A DNA stretch of 64,000 bases. Origin: Rufibacter sp. XAAS-G3-1. GTDB taxonomy: Bacteria; Bacteroidota; Bacteroidia; Cytophagales; Hymenobacteraceae. The DNA is taken from contig NZ_JABFAM010000009.1 in the NCBI RefSeq assembly GCF_013623775.1, forward strand, positions 226,592 through 290,591. Direction: 5' to 3'. Below, one piece after another: positions 18,351 to 26,786 of the stretch (positions are counted from its first letter, which is position 1; each line of letters begins with the position of its first letter). The notes under the pieces were generated by a model that was given only the letters and a program-made list of their open reading frames with translations, searched no databases and had not been told where the DNA came from. The position numbers were made by a program, and so were the translations under genes.

Positions 18351-19571
18351 ATGAACACAGCTACATTCAAGAAAGCAGTGTCTTTTTTTGCACTTGCCTC
18401 CGTCTTTTCAATGTCTGGTTGCCAACAAGATGAAGTATTAGAAGAAACAGGCCAATTCCCGGTAGAACCGGTTGCCTCTTCTACTTCCATTGCTGGCAAG
18501 TTCATTGTTGTACTGAAAGACAACAACCCACAACCTTCAAATGAGTTGCGGCAACGGGTATTGGGCAGGAACGGATTTGACGCTACCAGAGTCCGGGAGA
18601 TTTTTCAGGGGGCCGTCAATGGTTTCTCCGGCTCCTTCAGCAAAGAAGAGATTGACCTGCTAAGAAAAGATAAGAATGTAGCTTTTATTGAGCAAGACCA
18701 AGTGGTTTCTCTTGGTAAAATAATCACCTCAGATGCCTCCGCCAGAAAAGCTACTCCGCCAGTTGGTAAAACCTCTGCCGTTGGTACGTCTGACCTCTCT
18801 ACGTTAGGATCTTCCCAAACCATTCCCTGGGGCGTTGCCCGCGTGGGTTACGGCGATGGCACCGGTAAAACCGTGTGGGTGATTGACTCCGGCGTGCAGT
18901 CTACTCACCCAGACCTGAACATAGATCAAGCAAGAAGCAAGTCCTTTATCTCGGGGGTTACCTCCTGGGAAGACGGCTACGGCCACGGTACCGCGGTTGC
19001 CGGGATCATAGGTGCGAAAAATAATAACATTGGGGTGGTTGGGGTAGCTGCCAACGCTTCCATTGTGGCCCTGCGGGTGTTTGACAACGCCGGTGCCGGT
19101 ACCCTTACCCGCATCTACTCGGCCCTGAACCACGTCTACAAGAACGGCAAGCCCGGTGACGTGGTGAACATGAGCCTCCGGGTGGCTGCCTCCTCCATGC
19201 TGGACGACCTGGTGAAGAAAACCGCCGCCCGCGGCATCTTCATCGCGGTGGCCTCCGGTAACAGCAGCATTGACTGCAAAGCCGATTCTCCGGCCCGCGT
19301 GGTGGATACAAACGTGTACGTGGTGTCTAACATGGATTCTTACGGAAGACTCAACCCTAGCTCCAACTTCGGGGCTTCCGTGAACTTCTCGGCCCCAGGC
19401 ACCAGCATTTACACCACCTGGAAAGGCAGCGGATACACCACCGGAAGCGGAACCTCTTACGCCGCCCCGCACGTAGCCGGAATCCTGGCCCTTACCGGCG
19501 GAAAAGTCAATTCCCAAGGTGTGGTGAGCAATGACCCAGATGGCAAACCAGATGCAATCGCTTTGAAATAA
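18351..19571 (+). CDS. Subtilisin-like S8 serine peptidase, lipoprotein
   Basis: A 406-residue exported protease. Residues 1-24 form a lipoprotein signal ending in SMSGC (Cys24). Residues about 48-118 are an I9-type propeptide/inhibitor (KFIVVLKD ... VAFIEQDQVV). The catalytic domain carries Asp179 (VWVIDSGVQ), His212 (GYGHGTAVAG), Asn304 (ASGNSS) and Ser369 (GSGTSYAAPHVAG), a complete proteinase K-like triad. It should be a membrane-tethered or released protease maturing by loss of the propeptide. No sorting domain is present, unlike many secreted Bacteroidota proteases. A strong terminator follows. Confidence 0.93.
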   Translation: MNTATFKKAVSFFALASVFSMSGCQQDEVLEETGQFPVEPVASSTSIAGKFIVVLKDNNPQPSNELRQRVLGRNGFDATRVREIFQGAVNGFSGSFSKEEIDLLRKDKNVAFIEQDQVVSLGKIITSDASARKATPPVGKTSAVGTSDLSTLGSSQTIPWGVARVGYGDGTGKTVWVIDSGVQSTHPDLNIDQARSKSFISGVTSWEDGYGHGTAVAGIIGAKNNNIGVVGVAANASIVALRVFDNAGAGTLTRIYSALNHVYKNGKPGDVVNMSLRVAASSMLDDLVKKTAARGIFIAVASGNSSIDCKADSPARVVDTNVYVVSNMDSYGRLNPSSNFGASVNFSAPGTSIYTTWKGSGYTTGSGTSYAAPHVAGILALTGGKVNSQGVVSNDPDGKPDAIALK

Positions 19572-19590
19572 CCATACCCCATTTTCTTTT

Positions 19591-19630
19591 AAACAAAGAT
19601 GCCCGTCTATTAAGACGGGCATCTTTGTTT
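19591..19630 (+). terminator. Intrinsic terminator after S8 peptidase
   Basis: Arms AAACAAAGATGCCCGTCT and AGACGGGCATCTTTGTTT with a 4-base loop. Confidence 0.93.
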
Positions 19631-19689
19631 TGTTTGCTACTGATACCTCTTTGTATGAATGATGCGCCTTAGAAGGAGATGATGAAGAG

Positions 19690-20160
19690 CCAAAACCCAC
19701 CCCTACCCCCCCGAGGAGGGGAATACGCCTTTGCTGTAGAATACAGGCAATGCAACTAATAACCGTCACGGCCCCTTCTATGGCGCGGATTTACTCCCAT
19801 GACTTAAGATAACCCGAAAAGCATGTCACGGAAGTGATTCCGCGCCATAGAAGAAGAGTCTTACTTTCTTTCCCCCGTTCCAGTCTTCCCCGAACGCGCC
19901 TCGCTTTTGGCCCTGGACAGGCAAAACTAAGAGAGACAGGCAGTACAGGCCGAAAGGGCAGTGCGAGAGGGGAAGACGGGGCCCCGCGGCCGTGAGCGCA
20001 TACCGCCAGAGATGAAACAATGCAGCACTTGCACCCACGAAACAAACAGCCAAACCTAGGGAACACCGTAAGGCATGCACCTCACCAATCAATCCCACGC
20101 ACGAAGCAGCAAAGCCAAGGCAACAGCGTAAAACGTGCAACTACCAATCCCTCTCCACAG
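19690..20160 (-). repeat. Long composite dispersed repeat, copy C
   Basis: Reverse-oriented copy of the element also seen at 25490-25870 and 54508-54815. Shared landmarks in reverse complement: CGTGGGTGCAAGTGCTG, TGTTTCAT, GCTCACGGCCGCGGGGCCCC, GTCTTCCCCT, CCAAAAGCGAGGCGCG, GGGGAAGACTGG. Near 19700 it ends in a CCCACCCCTACCCCCC/GAGGAGGGGAATACGCC block. Copy C also has an extra internal duplication of the GCTGTTGCCTTGGCTTTGCTG segment. Confidence 0.8.
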
Positions 20161-20220
20161 AACCCATATCCAGACAGAGGACAAAGCGCAGAAAGGAATC
20201 AATTGCCATGCAAAAAAGAC

Positions 20221-20261
20221 AGCTTGTTTTAAGCGTGTTTTTAAAAAATCAGCCCTAAAAC
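20221..20261. repeat. Degenerate 40-bp palindrome copy
   Basis: AGCTTGTTTTAAGCG and the right arm TCAGCCCTAAAAC resemble the family but the left arm has diverged. Confidence 0.5.
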
Positions 20262-20309
20262 ATTCATGAAATTACTTCTTGTTTATTGATTCAAAAGAAG
20301 GCCAATAAC

Positions 20310-22442
20310 TCAACCATTCTCTCTATTAAACCTGCCTATTGCAAGCCGTATTTTAAGGTAATCAACCTCCCCTTCCAGGTAATCGAAAATAGGTTTCATG
20401 GCAGCGGTTTGCTTGGTTTGCAGAATCCCTTCCTTAACCCGGCTGTATTCCAAATCAGAGAGATATGGTCTCAAATCTATATCATACCCCTGCTGGTACA
20501 ACGTGGCCAGATGCGAGTAAATGGTAGTTAACTGTACTTGCCTTTGCTCCGAGATTTCTTCCAGCGTCTTGCCTTGCCGGAGCAGTTCATAGGTCACCAG
20601 ATGCGTGGTGCCCTTCAGACGGGCCTGCTGCTGCTCGGCCTGTTGGGCCAGAAAACTCAGGATGGCATTGATGAAGATCTCGCCGTACTGCTCAAATTTC
20701 GCTTGTGCCACTCCCGAAATGGCTAGGAAAGCCGGTTTATTGGTGGGCCGCTGTTCCACAATCTCCTGCAAGGTATTATCGGTGAAGACCACGTACGGCG
20801 GAATGTTGCGCTCGTTGGCCAACTGCTTCCGGAGTTGCCGCAGGTGTTCAAACAAGGCCGTTTCCACGCCGCTTCTGGATTTTTTCTGCCGCTTCTCTTT
20901 CTCTTCCTTCGGGCTTACCGGCTGGAATTTCACCAGCTCCACTTTTTTGCCGTTGAAAAGCACTTCCTGGCTGGCGTTGGTCAGTTTCAAGGCACCGTGC
21001 TCATCATACGCTACCTCCAGGATTCCCTGGTTGATCAACTGGTGAATGTAGCGTTGCCAATCCTGGGAAGGCACATCGCGGCCCGCGCCGAAGGTTTTCA
21101 GTTGGTCATAGCCTCTGGACAAGGTGAGTTGGTTTCGGGAGCCCCGCAGAATATCCACCACCTGCGCCGTGGCCACCGTTTCTTTGGTGCGGGCCACCGC
21201 CGAGAGAATTTTCTGGGCGTACTCGGTACCATTAAAAGAAGTTGGCGGATTATCGCAGATGTCACAGTTGCCGCAGTCTTTGGAATACTCCTCCCCAAAA
21301 TAGTGCATCAGGGTTTTGCGCCGGCAACTGGTACTTTCCGCAAACTGTTGCATGCGGTCTAGCTTGGCCAAAGACAAGGCCTGTTCCTTGCTGTTCTCCC
21401 CTTGGGTGACAATATCGCGGAGCGTCATGACATCAGCCAGGCTGTAAAACAACAAAGCTTCGGCGGGGGCCCCGTCCCGGCCGCCCCGGCCTATTTCCTG
21501 GTAGTAACTCTCCAGGTTCTTGGGCAAGTTGTAGTGAATGACCCAGCGCACGTTAGACTTGTCAATCCCCATCCCGAAGGCGATGGTGGCGCACATGATC
21601 TGGATGTTGTCTTGGAGGAATCTCTCCTGTACTTGGTCTCTATCCTTGGCAGATAAACCGGCGTGATAATAATCGGCGTTGTAGCCTTTCTCTTTCAGTT
21701 TAGCGGACAACGTTTCGCAGGCTTTTCGGCTGAGGCAATAGATGATACCCGGCTGGAACGGACGTTCCTCCAGAAAATCAAGGATGGCCTCCATGCGTTT
21801 CTGCCCCGGCTGCACCTGCAGGTAGATGTTGGGACGGTCAAACGAAGAAATGAAAACCTTGGGGTCTTGCAGGTATAGTTGGGTGAGAATGTCGCGCTGG
21901 GTGAGGCGGTCTGCCGTGGCGGTGAGCGCGATGATGGGTACCTCGGGGAACTGCAGTTTGAGGTTTTTCAATTGCAGGTACTCCGGCCGGAAATCATGGC
22001 CCCAGGCCGAGATACAGTGCGCTTCATCAATGGCAAACAGGTTAATCTGCAAGCGTTTTAAAAAGGAAAAGAAACCCGCCGAAAGAAGTTTTTCCGGGGA
22101 GACGTACAGCATTTTCAGCCGACCGTCAAAACACTGCTGTTCAATCAACTGCTGCTCTTTGGTAGACTGCGAACTGTTCAGGTATCCGGCGTTCACGCCG
22201 TTGCCCAACAATGCCTCTACCTGATCTTTCATCAACGCAATGAGCGGGGAAACCACTACGCTTAGCCCCGGCATCACCAAGCCCGGCACCTGGTAGCAGA
22301 CCGATTTTCCGCCCCCGGTGGGCATCAATACCACCGTGTCGCGCTTTTCCAGCACGTTAGAGATAATATCTTCCTGCCCTGGTCTGAACTGGTCATACCC
22401 GAAATAAAGCTTGAGGGCTTCCCGTGCTTCCTTAACTCCCAT
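20310..22442 (-). CDS. recQ: ATP-dependent DNA helicase RecQ
   Basis: A 710-residue 3'-5' superfamily 2 helicase for recombination and repair. Visible in order: the RecQ Q motif (FGYDQFRPGQEDII), Walker A (MPTGGGKSVCYQ), DEAH box (AIDEAHCISAWGHDFRPEY), motif VI (YYQEIGRGGRDGAPAEALLFY), the RQC zinc site (CRRKTLMHYFGEEY ... CGNCDICDNPP, four cysteines), an HRDC domain at about 525-600, and a C-terminal helix-turn-helix (YELLRQGKTLEEISEQRQ) typical of the Bacteroidota/Firmicutes long RecQ form. Complete. A long hairpin separates it from the polyamine operon, whose end lies upstream of it on the same strand. Confidence 0.95.
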   Translation of the reverse strand: MGVKEAREALKLYFGYDQFRPGQEDIISNVLEKRDTVVLMPTGGGKSVCYQVPGLVMPGLSVVVSPLIALMKDQVEALLGNGVNAGYLNSSQSTKEQQLIEQQCFDGRLKMLYVSPEKLLSAGFFSFLKRLQINLFAIDEAHCISAWGHDFRPEYLQLKNLKLQFPEVPIIALTATADRLTQRDILTQLYLQDPKVFISSFDRPNIYLQVQPGQKRMEAILDFLEERPFQPGIIYCLSRKACETLSAKLKEKGYNADYYHAGLSAKDRDQVQERFLQDNIQIMCATIAFGMGIDKSNVRWVIHYNLPKNLESYYQEIGRGGRDGAPAEALLFYSLADVMTLRDIVTQGENSKEQALSLAKLDRMQQFAESTSCRRKTLMHYFGEEYSKDCGNCDICDNPPTSFNGTEYAQKILSAVARTKETVATAQVVDILRGSRNQLTLSRGYDQLKTFGAGRDVPSQDWQRYIHQLINQGILEVAYDEHGALKLTNASQEVLFNGKKVELVKFQPVSPKEEKEKRQKKSRSGVETALFEHLRQLRKQLANERNIPPYVVFTDNTLQEIVEQRPTNKPAFLAISGVAQAKFEQYGEIFINAILSFLAQQAEQQQARLKGTTHLVTYELLRQGKTLEEISEQRQVQLTTIYSHLATLYQQGYDIDLRPYLSDLEYSRVKEGILQTKQTAAMKPIFDYLEGEVDYLKIRLAIGRFNRENG

Positions 22443-22494
22443 TTTCTAATACTTTAAACAAAAATACGCCAAAAACGCCTCTTTTCCTTTTGCC

Positions 22495-22558
22495 AAGCCC
22501 CTTATAAGCAAGAATAGCCCGGAAGTTTTTCCGGGCTATTCTTGCTTATAAGGGGCTT
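22495..22558 (-). terminator. Intrinsic terminator of polyamine operon
   Basis: Arms of 28 bases (AAGCCCCTTATAAGCAAGAA ... CCGG and complement) around a short T-rich loop, directly after the last gene of the operon. Confidence 0.92.
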
Positions 22559-22567
22559 TAGTACGTC

Positions 22568-22900
22568 CTAAAAAATGGCATCTATAATAGCGGTCACTAC
22601 GGACAACACCAGGCTAAATAAAATACCGGTTATCACGTCACTGATGTTGAACCCATCCAGCAGATAATCTGCCATGTACAGGATAATGACGTTGATGACC
22701 AGCAGAAACAAACCCAGCGTCAGAAACGTGATAGGGATGGTCAGGAACACCAGAATGGGTTTTACAAAGGCGTTCAAAATGGCGAGCACCAGGGCCAGTA
22801 GAATGGCACCGCTAATTCCGTCAATGGTTATGCTAGGGAAAAACTTAGCCAGCACCAGCACTACAATGCCGGTGATGATAATCCTGAGGATGAATCCCAT
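22568..22900 (-). CDS. Phage holin family (four-TM) membrane protein
   Basis: A 110-residue very hydrophobic protein with about four membrane segments (IIITGIVVLVLAKFF, ISGAILLALVLAILNAFV, TFLTLGLFLLVINVIILYMA, VITGILFSLVLSVV). The pattern, including FVKPILVFLTIPITFLTLGLF, is the PF04020 mycobacterial-type holin-like family, usually a chromosomal protein of unknown role rather than a phage lysis protein. It lies 15 bases after the ureohydrolase gene and shares its terminator, so it is probably cotranscribed with the polyamine genes. Confidence 0.85.
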   Translation of the reverse strand: MGFILRIIITGIVVLVLAKFFPSITIDGISGAILLALVLAILNAFVKPILVFLTIPITFLTLGLFLLVINVIILYMADYLLDGFNISDVITGILFSLVLSVVTAIIDAIF

Positions 22901-22915
22901 AGGTATGGTGGTGGG

Positions 22916-24007
22916 TTAAATAGTAGATTCTAATCTTTTCTGAGATACGGCCATCCAGTTGCAGAGTTTGTAGAGGAGCCGCGCGCCCACGTTTCCGTTC
23001 CATTCACTGTCTCCGGGAGCCACTTCGCACAGGTCAAACCCGATGATCTCCCGGCCTGATTTCACCAATGCCTTGATCAGATACACCGCCTCTTCAAACT
23101 CAAACCCGCCGGGCACCGGGGTACCGGTAGCCGGGCAAAGCTTAGGATCTAACCCGTCAATGTCAAAGCTGATGTACACTTTCTGCGGCAACTGCGCGAT
23201 GATCTTCTTGCACTGTTTGCGCCAGGAAGTACCCTCGTACATCTTGGTTTTGATCTTGCTGTCATAGAACGTGGTGATGCGTCCGTTAGATTGGTCTACC
23301 AACTCGGCCTCAGCCTGGCAAAGATCCCGTATTCCTACCTGCACCAGTTTTTTCACCTGCGGCAGCTTGAGGGCGTTGAACATGATAGAAGCGTGGGAGT
23401 ACGTGAAGCCTTCGTAAGCGTCCCGTAAATCGGCGTGGGCGTCAATTTGCAGGATGCCGTATTCTTCGTGCTTTTCGGCTAGAGCGTGCATAAAACCCAA
23501 TGGCGTACTGTGGTCTCCGCCCAGCACGCCCACCAGTTTGCCTTTCTCCAGATAGGCCAGGGTTTCTTTTTTAGACCACTGCAACAGTTCTTCGCCTTTT
23601 CGGTTTACTTCGGCCAACGTAAGATCAAAACGGTTGGGCTGACCCGGGCTGCCGGTTTCCAGCCAGTCAATATAGGCCTCGGTTTTCTCGCGCAGGCGTT
23701 GGCTTTCCTTCGCCCAATTTTCTGGCACCGCCGGCATGTGAATTCCCAGGTGCCAGGCGTTCGGTACTTCGGGGTCAAAAAGATCCAGCTGCGGAGAGGC
23801 ATCGCGCACGGCAGCCGGGCCTTCGGCGGTACCTGCGTTGTAGGAAACCGTCACTTCCCACGGAATAGGGAAAATCACCACTTCAGATTCTTCTTCGGTA
23901 AACGGAAGTCCAAAAAGGCCGCTGCCTACATCCCCTACGCCATTCTGGTCAAATGAGGTAATTTTCTTGTGTTTGGAATCACACATGGTGGGCATGGTAA
24001 TGCTCAT
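22916..24007 (-). CDS. Agmatinase-like ureohydrolase (arginase family)
   Basis: A 363-residue binuclear manganese ureohydrolase. The metal-site motifs are GGDHSTPLG, DAHADLRDAYEG and SFDIDGLDP, with the usual downstream GTPVPGGFEFEE. Family members hydrolyse agmatine, arginine or formimidoylglutamate with release of urea or formamide. Agmatine is favoured because the gene starts 4 bases after the fused SpeD-SpeE gene: agmatine to putrescine here, then putrescine to spermidine by the upstream product. The arginine decarboxylase needed to make agmatine is not in the window. The roughly 60-residue insert after ASPQLDLFD is longer than in classic SpeB. Confidence 0.85.
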   Translation of the reverse strand: MSITMPTMCDSKHKKITSFDQNGVGDVGSGLFGLPFTEEESEVVIFPIPWEVTVSYNAGTAEGPAAVRDASPQLDLFDPEVPNAWHLGIHMPAVPENWAKESQRLREKTEAYIDWLETGSPGQPNRFDLTLAEVNRKGEELLQWSKKETLAYLEKGKLVGVLGGDHSTPLGFMHALAEKHEEYGILQIDAHADLRDAYEGFTYSHASIMFNALKLPQVKKLVQVGIRDLCQAEAELVDQSNGRITTFYDSKIKTKMYEGTSWRKQCKKIIAQLPQKVYISFDIDGLDPKLCPATGTPVPGGFEFEEAVYLIKALVKSGREIIGFDLCEVAPGDSEWNGNVGARLLYKLCNWMAVSQKRLESTI

Positions 24008-24011
24008 AGTA

Positions 24012-25295
24012 CTAGGCTTTAGAGGAAAGTAAATCTTTTACGAAATTAGGTAAGGCAAAGGCAGCTACGTGAATGTCTTCATTGTAATAGCGTAAGCCCT
24101 GCGCTTTGGTGAAGGCGGCGGCAGCTTCCTGGTCGAATTTCTTGGGATGCACGCTGCCTTTGGCACTGAACGAGAAACTCCAGGTTCCGGTAGGATACGT
24201 GGGAATGGCGGCCAGATAGCAGTGCACGTTGTCCTGCCCGAAAATGCCTTTATACGTATCATAGATCTCCACAAAAACCTTGGTATTGAACCGCGGCGAC
24301 TCGCTTTGGGTAATCATCACGCCTTCAGCAGTAAGGCAACGGTGCACCTCTGCATAGAACTCGGCGGTAAACAAGCCCTCTCCCGGCCCCACTGGATCTG
24401 CGGAATCCACAATTATTAGATCAAAGGCTTCGTCTGCACATTCCTGAATGTATTTGATGCCGTCTTCTACCAGCAGTTTCAGTTTCGGGTGACCGAAGGC
24501 GCTGGCTGTTTCAGGTAGATGTGCTTGGCAGGCTTCAATCACCAGTTCATCAATCTCCACCAGCACCACTTCCTCAATGCTGTCGTGGCGAAGCAGTTCG
24601 CGCACGGTTCCGCCGTCTCCGCCGCCAATCACCAAGGCGCGTTTTACGTTGCCGTGGCTGAAGAACGGGACGTGCGTGATCATCTCGTGGTACACGTACT
24701 CGTCTTTCTGGGTGCACATGACCATGCCGTCCAGGGTAAGCATGTTGCCGTACGCCAACGTCTCAAACACCTCTACCTTCTGGTAAGGCGATTGCTTTTT
24801 GTATAACTGGTTTCCGGTGTGTTTTAGCGAAAGGGCGATGTTTTCGTCGCGTTCGGTAAACCAGACATCGCGGGTGATGCGCGGGATGGATGCCACCGGC
24901 TGGCCGGAATCGCGGGCTTCTACGGTGAAATCGGTGCGTTTGAGCAGGCTTTGCTGACCTCTCAGTAATTCCATGGAAGACCCGTGGCTGGCTTCAAACG
25001 CTTCTTTCAGGAATGTATAGGAAACCCAGGGATCTACCGAATCGCCGCAGGTGAACAAGTCCACAGCGGCATACCCATACTCGGGCCAGGTATGAATGGC
25101 CAAATGGCTTTCCTGGATGACCACCACGCCTGACACGCCATAAGGAGAAAAGTGGTGAAAGGTACTGTTGATGACCGTGGCACCGGCGGTTTCGGCGGCG
25201 GCCACCATGCTGTTCTCAATGTGCACCACATCGTTCATTAATTCTGGCGAGCAGTTGTAAAACTCCACCAGAATATGTCTTCCTAACGCGTCCAT
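24012..25295 (-). CDS. Fused S-adenosylmethionine decarboxylase / spermidine synthase
   Basis: A 427-residue bifunctional protein. Residues 1-115 are a class 1B AdoMet decarboxylase proenzyme: self-cleavage is expected before Ser63 in [16 protein letters not shown], creating the pyruvoyl group, with His68 and Cys83 (DLFTCG) also in place. Residues about 125-425 are spermidine synthase: [20 protein letters not shown], the nucleotide-binding [13 protein letters not shown], and [16 protein letters not shown]. The protein thus makes decarboxylated AdoMet and uses it to transfer aminopropyl to putrescine. Autocleavage at Ser63 would leave the alpha chain fused to the synthase. First gene of a three-gene operon. 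Confidence 0.93.
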   Translation of the reverse strand: MDALGRHILVEFYNCSPELMNDVVHIENSMVAAAETAGATVINSTFHHFSPYGVSGVVVIQESHLAIHTWPEYGYAAVDLFTCGDSVDPWVSYTFLKEAFEASHGSSMELLRGQQSLLKRTDFTVEARDSGQPVASIPRITRDVWFTERDENIALSLKHTGNQLYKKQSPYQKVEVFETLAYGNMLTLDGMVMCTQKDEYVYHEMITHVPFFSHGNVKRALVIGGGDGGTVRELLRHDSIEEVVLVEIDELVIEACQAHLPETASAFGHPKLKLLVEDGIKYIQECADEAFDLIIVDSADPVGPGEGLFTAEFYAEVHRCLTAEGVMITQSESPRFNTKVFVEIYDTYKGIFGQDNVHCYLAAIPTYPTGTWSFSFSAKGSVHPKKFDQEAAAAFTKAQGLRYYNEDIHVAAFALPNFVKDLLSSKA

Positions 25296-25489
25296 AAGGG
25301 TCTTTCTAAGTCAATTATTTGTTCAGACGCGCAAAGCAACAAAAAAGATACTGTATTGGAAAGTTAGTGGGTTCTTTCGTTTTAGGCTAAATCTTCTTAT
25401 TGGGTTCAGTTCTAGGCTTTAGGCTCTGCCTGGAAGTGGCTTTTTTAGGGAGAATTTTCTCTAGGGAGGCGGTGGGTTTCCTGGGCTTT

Positions 25490-25870
25490 ATTAGCTGGAG
25501 CAGCCTTTTGCTGTGCCCTTGGCAGTGCCGCTTACTGCGGAGGTGCAAGCTTCACGAGCTGTTCCCCTGGCTTTTCTGCTTTTCCCGTGGGTGCAAGTGC
25601 TGTATTGTTTCATAGCTTCCGCTAAGCGCTCACGGCCGCGGGGCCCCGTCTTCCCCGAGCGCACTGCCCTTTTGGCCGGGGAAGTCTTTCTCTCTTGGCG
25701 CATGTCTGTCCAGGGCCAAAAGCGAGGCGCGCTCGGGGAAGACTGGAACTGGGGAAAGTAAGTGAATCCGCGCCATCGTAGCGGTTCCTGGTTGTAATGC
25801 CCTTGTTCCCCTGCAAAAGCGTATTCCCTCCTGGGAGGGGTAAGGGTGGTTTTGGCGCTCCACTCATCTT
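25490..25870 (+). repeat. Long composite dispersed repeat, copy A
   Basis: Shares with copies B and C the sequence CGTGGGTGCAAGTGCTGTA (25586), GCTCACGGCCGCGGGGCCCC, CCAAAAGCGAGGCGCG and CTCGGGGAAGACTGG, then after a 50-base spacer the block CTCCTGGGAGGGGTAAGGGT and GGTTTTGGCGCTCCAC. GC-rich compared with its surroundings. Confidence 0.8.
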
Positions 25871-25922
25871 CTTCTAAAGCGCATCAATCTCGCAATAGCG
25901 GTAAATTTTGAAGCTGTTTAGA

Positions 25923-25957
25923 GTTTTATGCCTGTTTTTATAAAAACAGGCATAAAA
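25923..25957. repeat. Dispersed palindrome copy
   Basis: Perfect palindrome with arms TTTTATGCCTGTTTTTA and TAAAAACAGGCATAAAA; an A/T variant of the family core. Confidence 0.8.
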
Positions 25958-26125
25958 ATACGGTACCAGCGGACGCTTACGGCAGTAAACAGGCAAACCT
26001 CTTGTTTTTGGATAGTTTTTATAAAAGTAGCCTAAAAACGATAGCGTAGGTGGATGCCTGCACCAGAGAAATTGCTTTGAATGCCAGTTTATGAAAACAG
26101 GCCATAAACAGGTTCTTTACCAACT

Positions 26126-26749
26126 TTACTTGGTAAGAAAATTATAGGAGCGGATGATCTCCAGAATCTTGATGAAGGTATTGGTGTCAAAAAACAGCAG
26201 CAGGGGCAATTCCACCAATTTAGAATTGTTGGTGAACTGGGTAATCACGGTGAACACCAGCGGCTGGAACAAGGGATGATCCGTGAAGATGCCTTTCAGT
26301 GATTCGGCAATATCATGCTTGGGGGCCACGGGCGGTGAGCCGTAGATACTAGCCTTCAAAATATTGGCCAACTGCGTGACCAGGGCACCGGTAATGATGT
26401 TGCTCACTTCCAGCAGCAAAGATTCCTGCATTTCGGTGAGCGGGTCGCTTCCTTTCACCGTCATGCCCAAACAGACCTTTGAGAGTTGCTCTACGTGCAG
26501 CTCAGAGAACAGCATGAGGGTGGAGCCGTTCAGTTCGCCTTTGATGTCTGACTGAATGAGGGTGTGCGAGTGCTCATACGCCCGTACAATCTTCAGAAGT
26601 TCTTCGGCCTCCATCAACTGCAGGTCTGGCACTTTCAACAAAACGCGGTCTTTTGCGATTGCTGCAAACGAGTCTGCTGCCCTGGCCAGGCCTATGTTCA
26701 GGATTTCTTTGATAATATCCCGCTCTAGTTCATTTACTTGAAGCTCCAT
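26126..26749 (-). CDS. cheC: CheC-family phosphatase
   Basis: A 207-residue chemotaxis phosphatase, last gene of the chemosensory operon. The two CheC active-site signatures are present: ERDIIKEILNIGLARAADSF near residue 9 and LLLEVSNIITGALVTQLANI near 110, each followed by a proline after about 20 residues (DLQL preceded by VP; GSPP). CheC proteins remove phosphate from CheY-P, so it probably resets the CheY encoded four genes upstream. No CheD partner is present. The start ATG at 26749 is 37 bases after the CheA stop. Confidence 0.8.
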   Translation of the reverse strand: MELQVNELERDIIKEILNIGLARAADSFAAIAKDRVLLKVPDLQLMEAEELLKIVRAYEHSHTLIQSDIKGELNGSTLMLFSELHVEQLSKVCLGMTVKGSDPLTEMQESLLLEVSNIITGALVTQLANILKASIYGSPPVAPKHDIAESLKGIFTDHPLFQPLVFTVITQFTNNSKLVELPLLLFFDTNTFIKILEIIRSYNFLTK

Positions 26750-26786
26750 GAATCAGGCTATAAAAATGTTGTTTGCCATGTAGTGC

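Larger units (their letters stand above)
19631..20309. other. Gene-free spacer filled by composite repeat
   Basis: Contains copy C of the long composite repeat (below) in reverse orientation, an inverted pair CTTCTATGGCGCGGA (19776-19790) / TCCGCGCCATAGAAG (19839-19853), and a degenerate 40-bp palindrome at 20221-20261. The open frames here are translations of the repeat. Confidence 0.6.
25296..26125. other. Gene-free spacer rich in dispersed repeats
   Basis: Holds copy A of the long composite repeat, three members of the 40-bp palindrome family (25923-25957, 26003-26040, 26081-26110) and, interleaved, sequences such as GCGTAGGTGGATGCCTGCAC that recur near 47290 as GCCCAGGCAGACGCTTGCAC. No protein-like frame; several open frames on both strands are repeat translations. 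Confidence 0.6.

Noticed and set aside
19791..20232. Several frames of 70-104 codons on both strands
   Set aside because: All lie in the long composite repeat; equivalent frames are not conserved among its three copies.
22568..22900. Possible prophage holin
   Set aside because: No phage genes nearby; the PF04020 family is normally chromosomal and it sits in the polyamine operon.
25400..25867. Frames of 70-82 codons on both strands
   Set aside because: Translations of composite repeat copy A.
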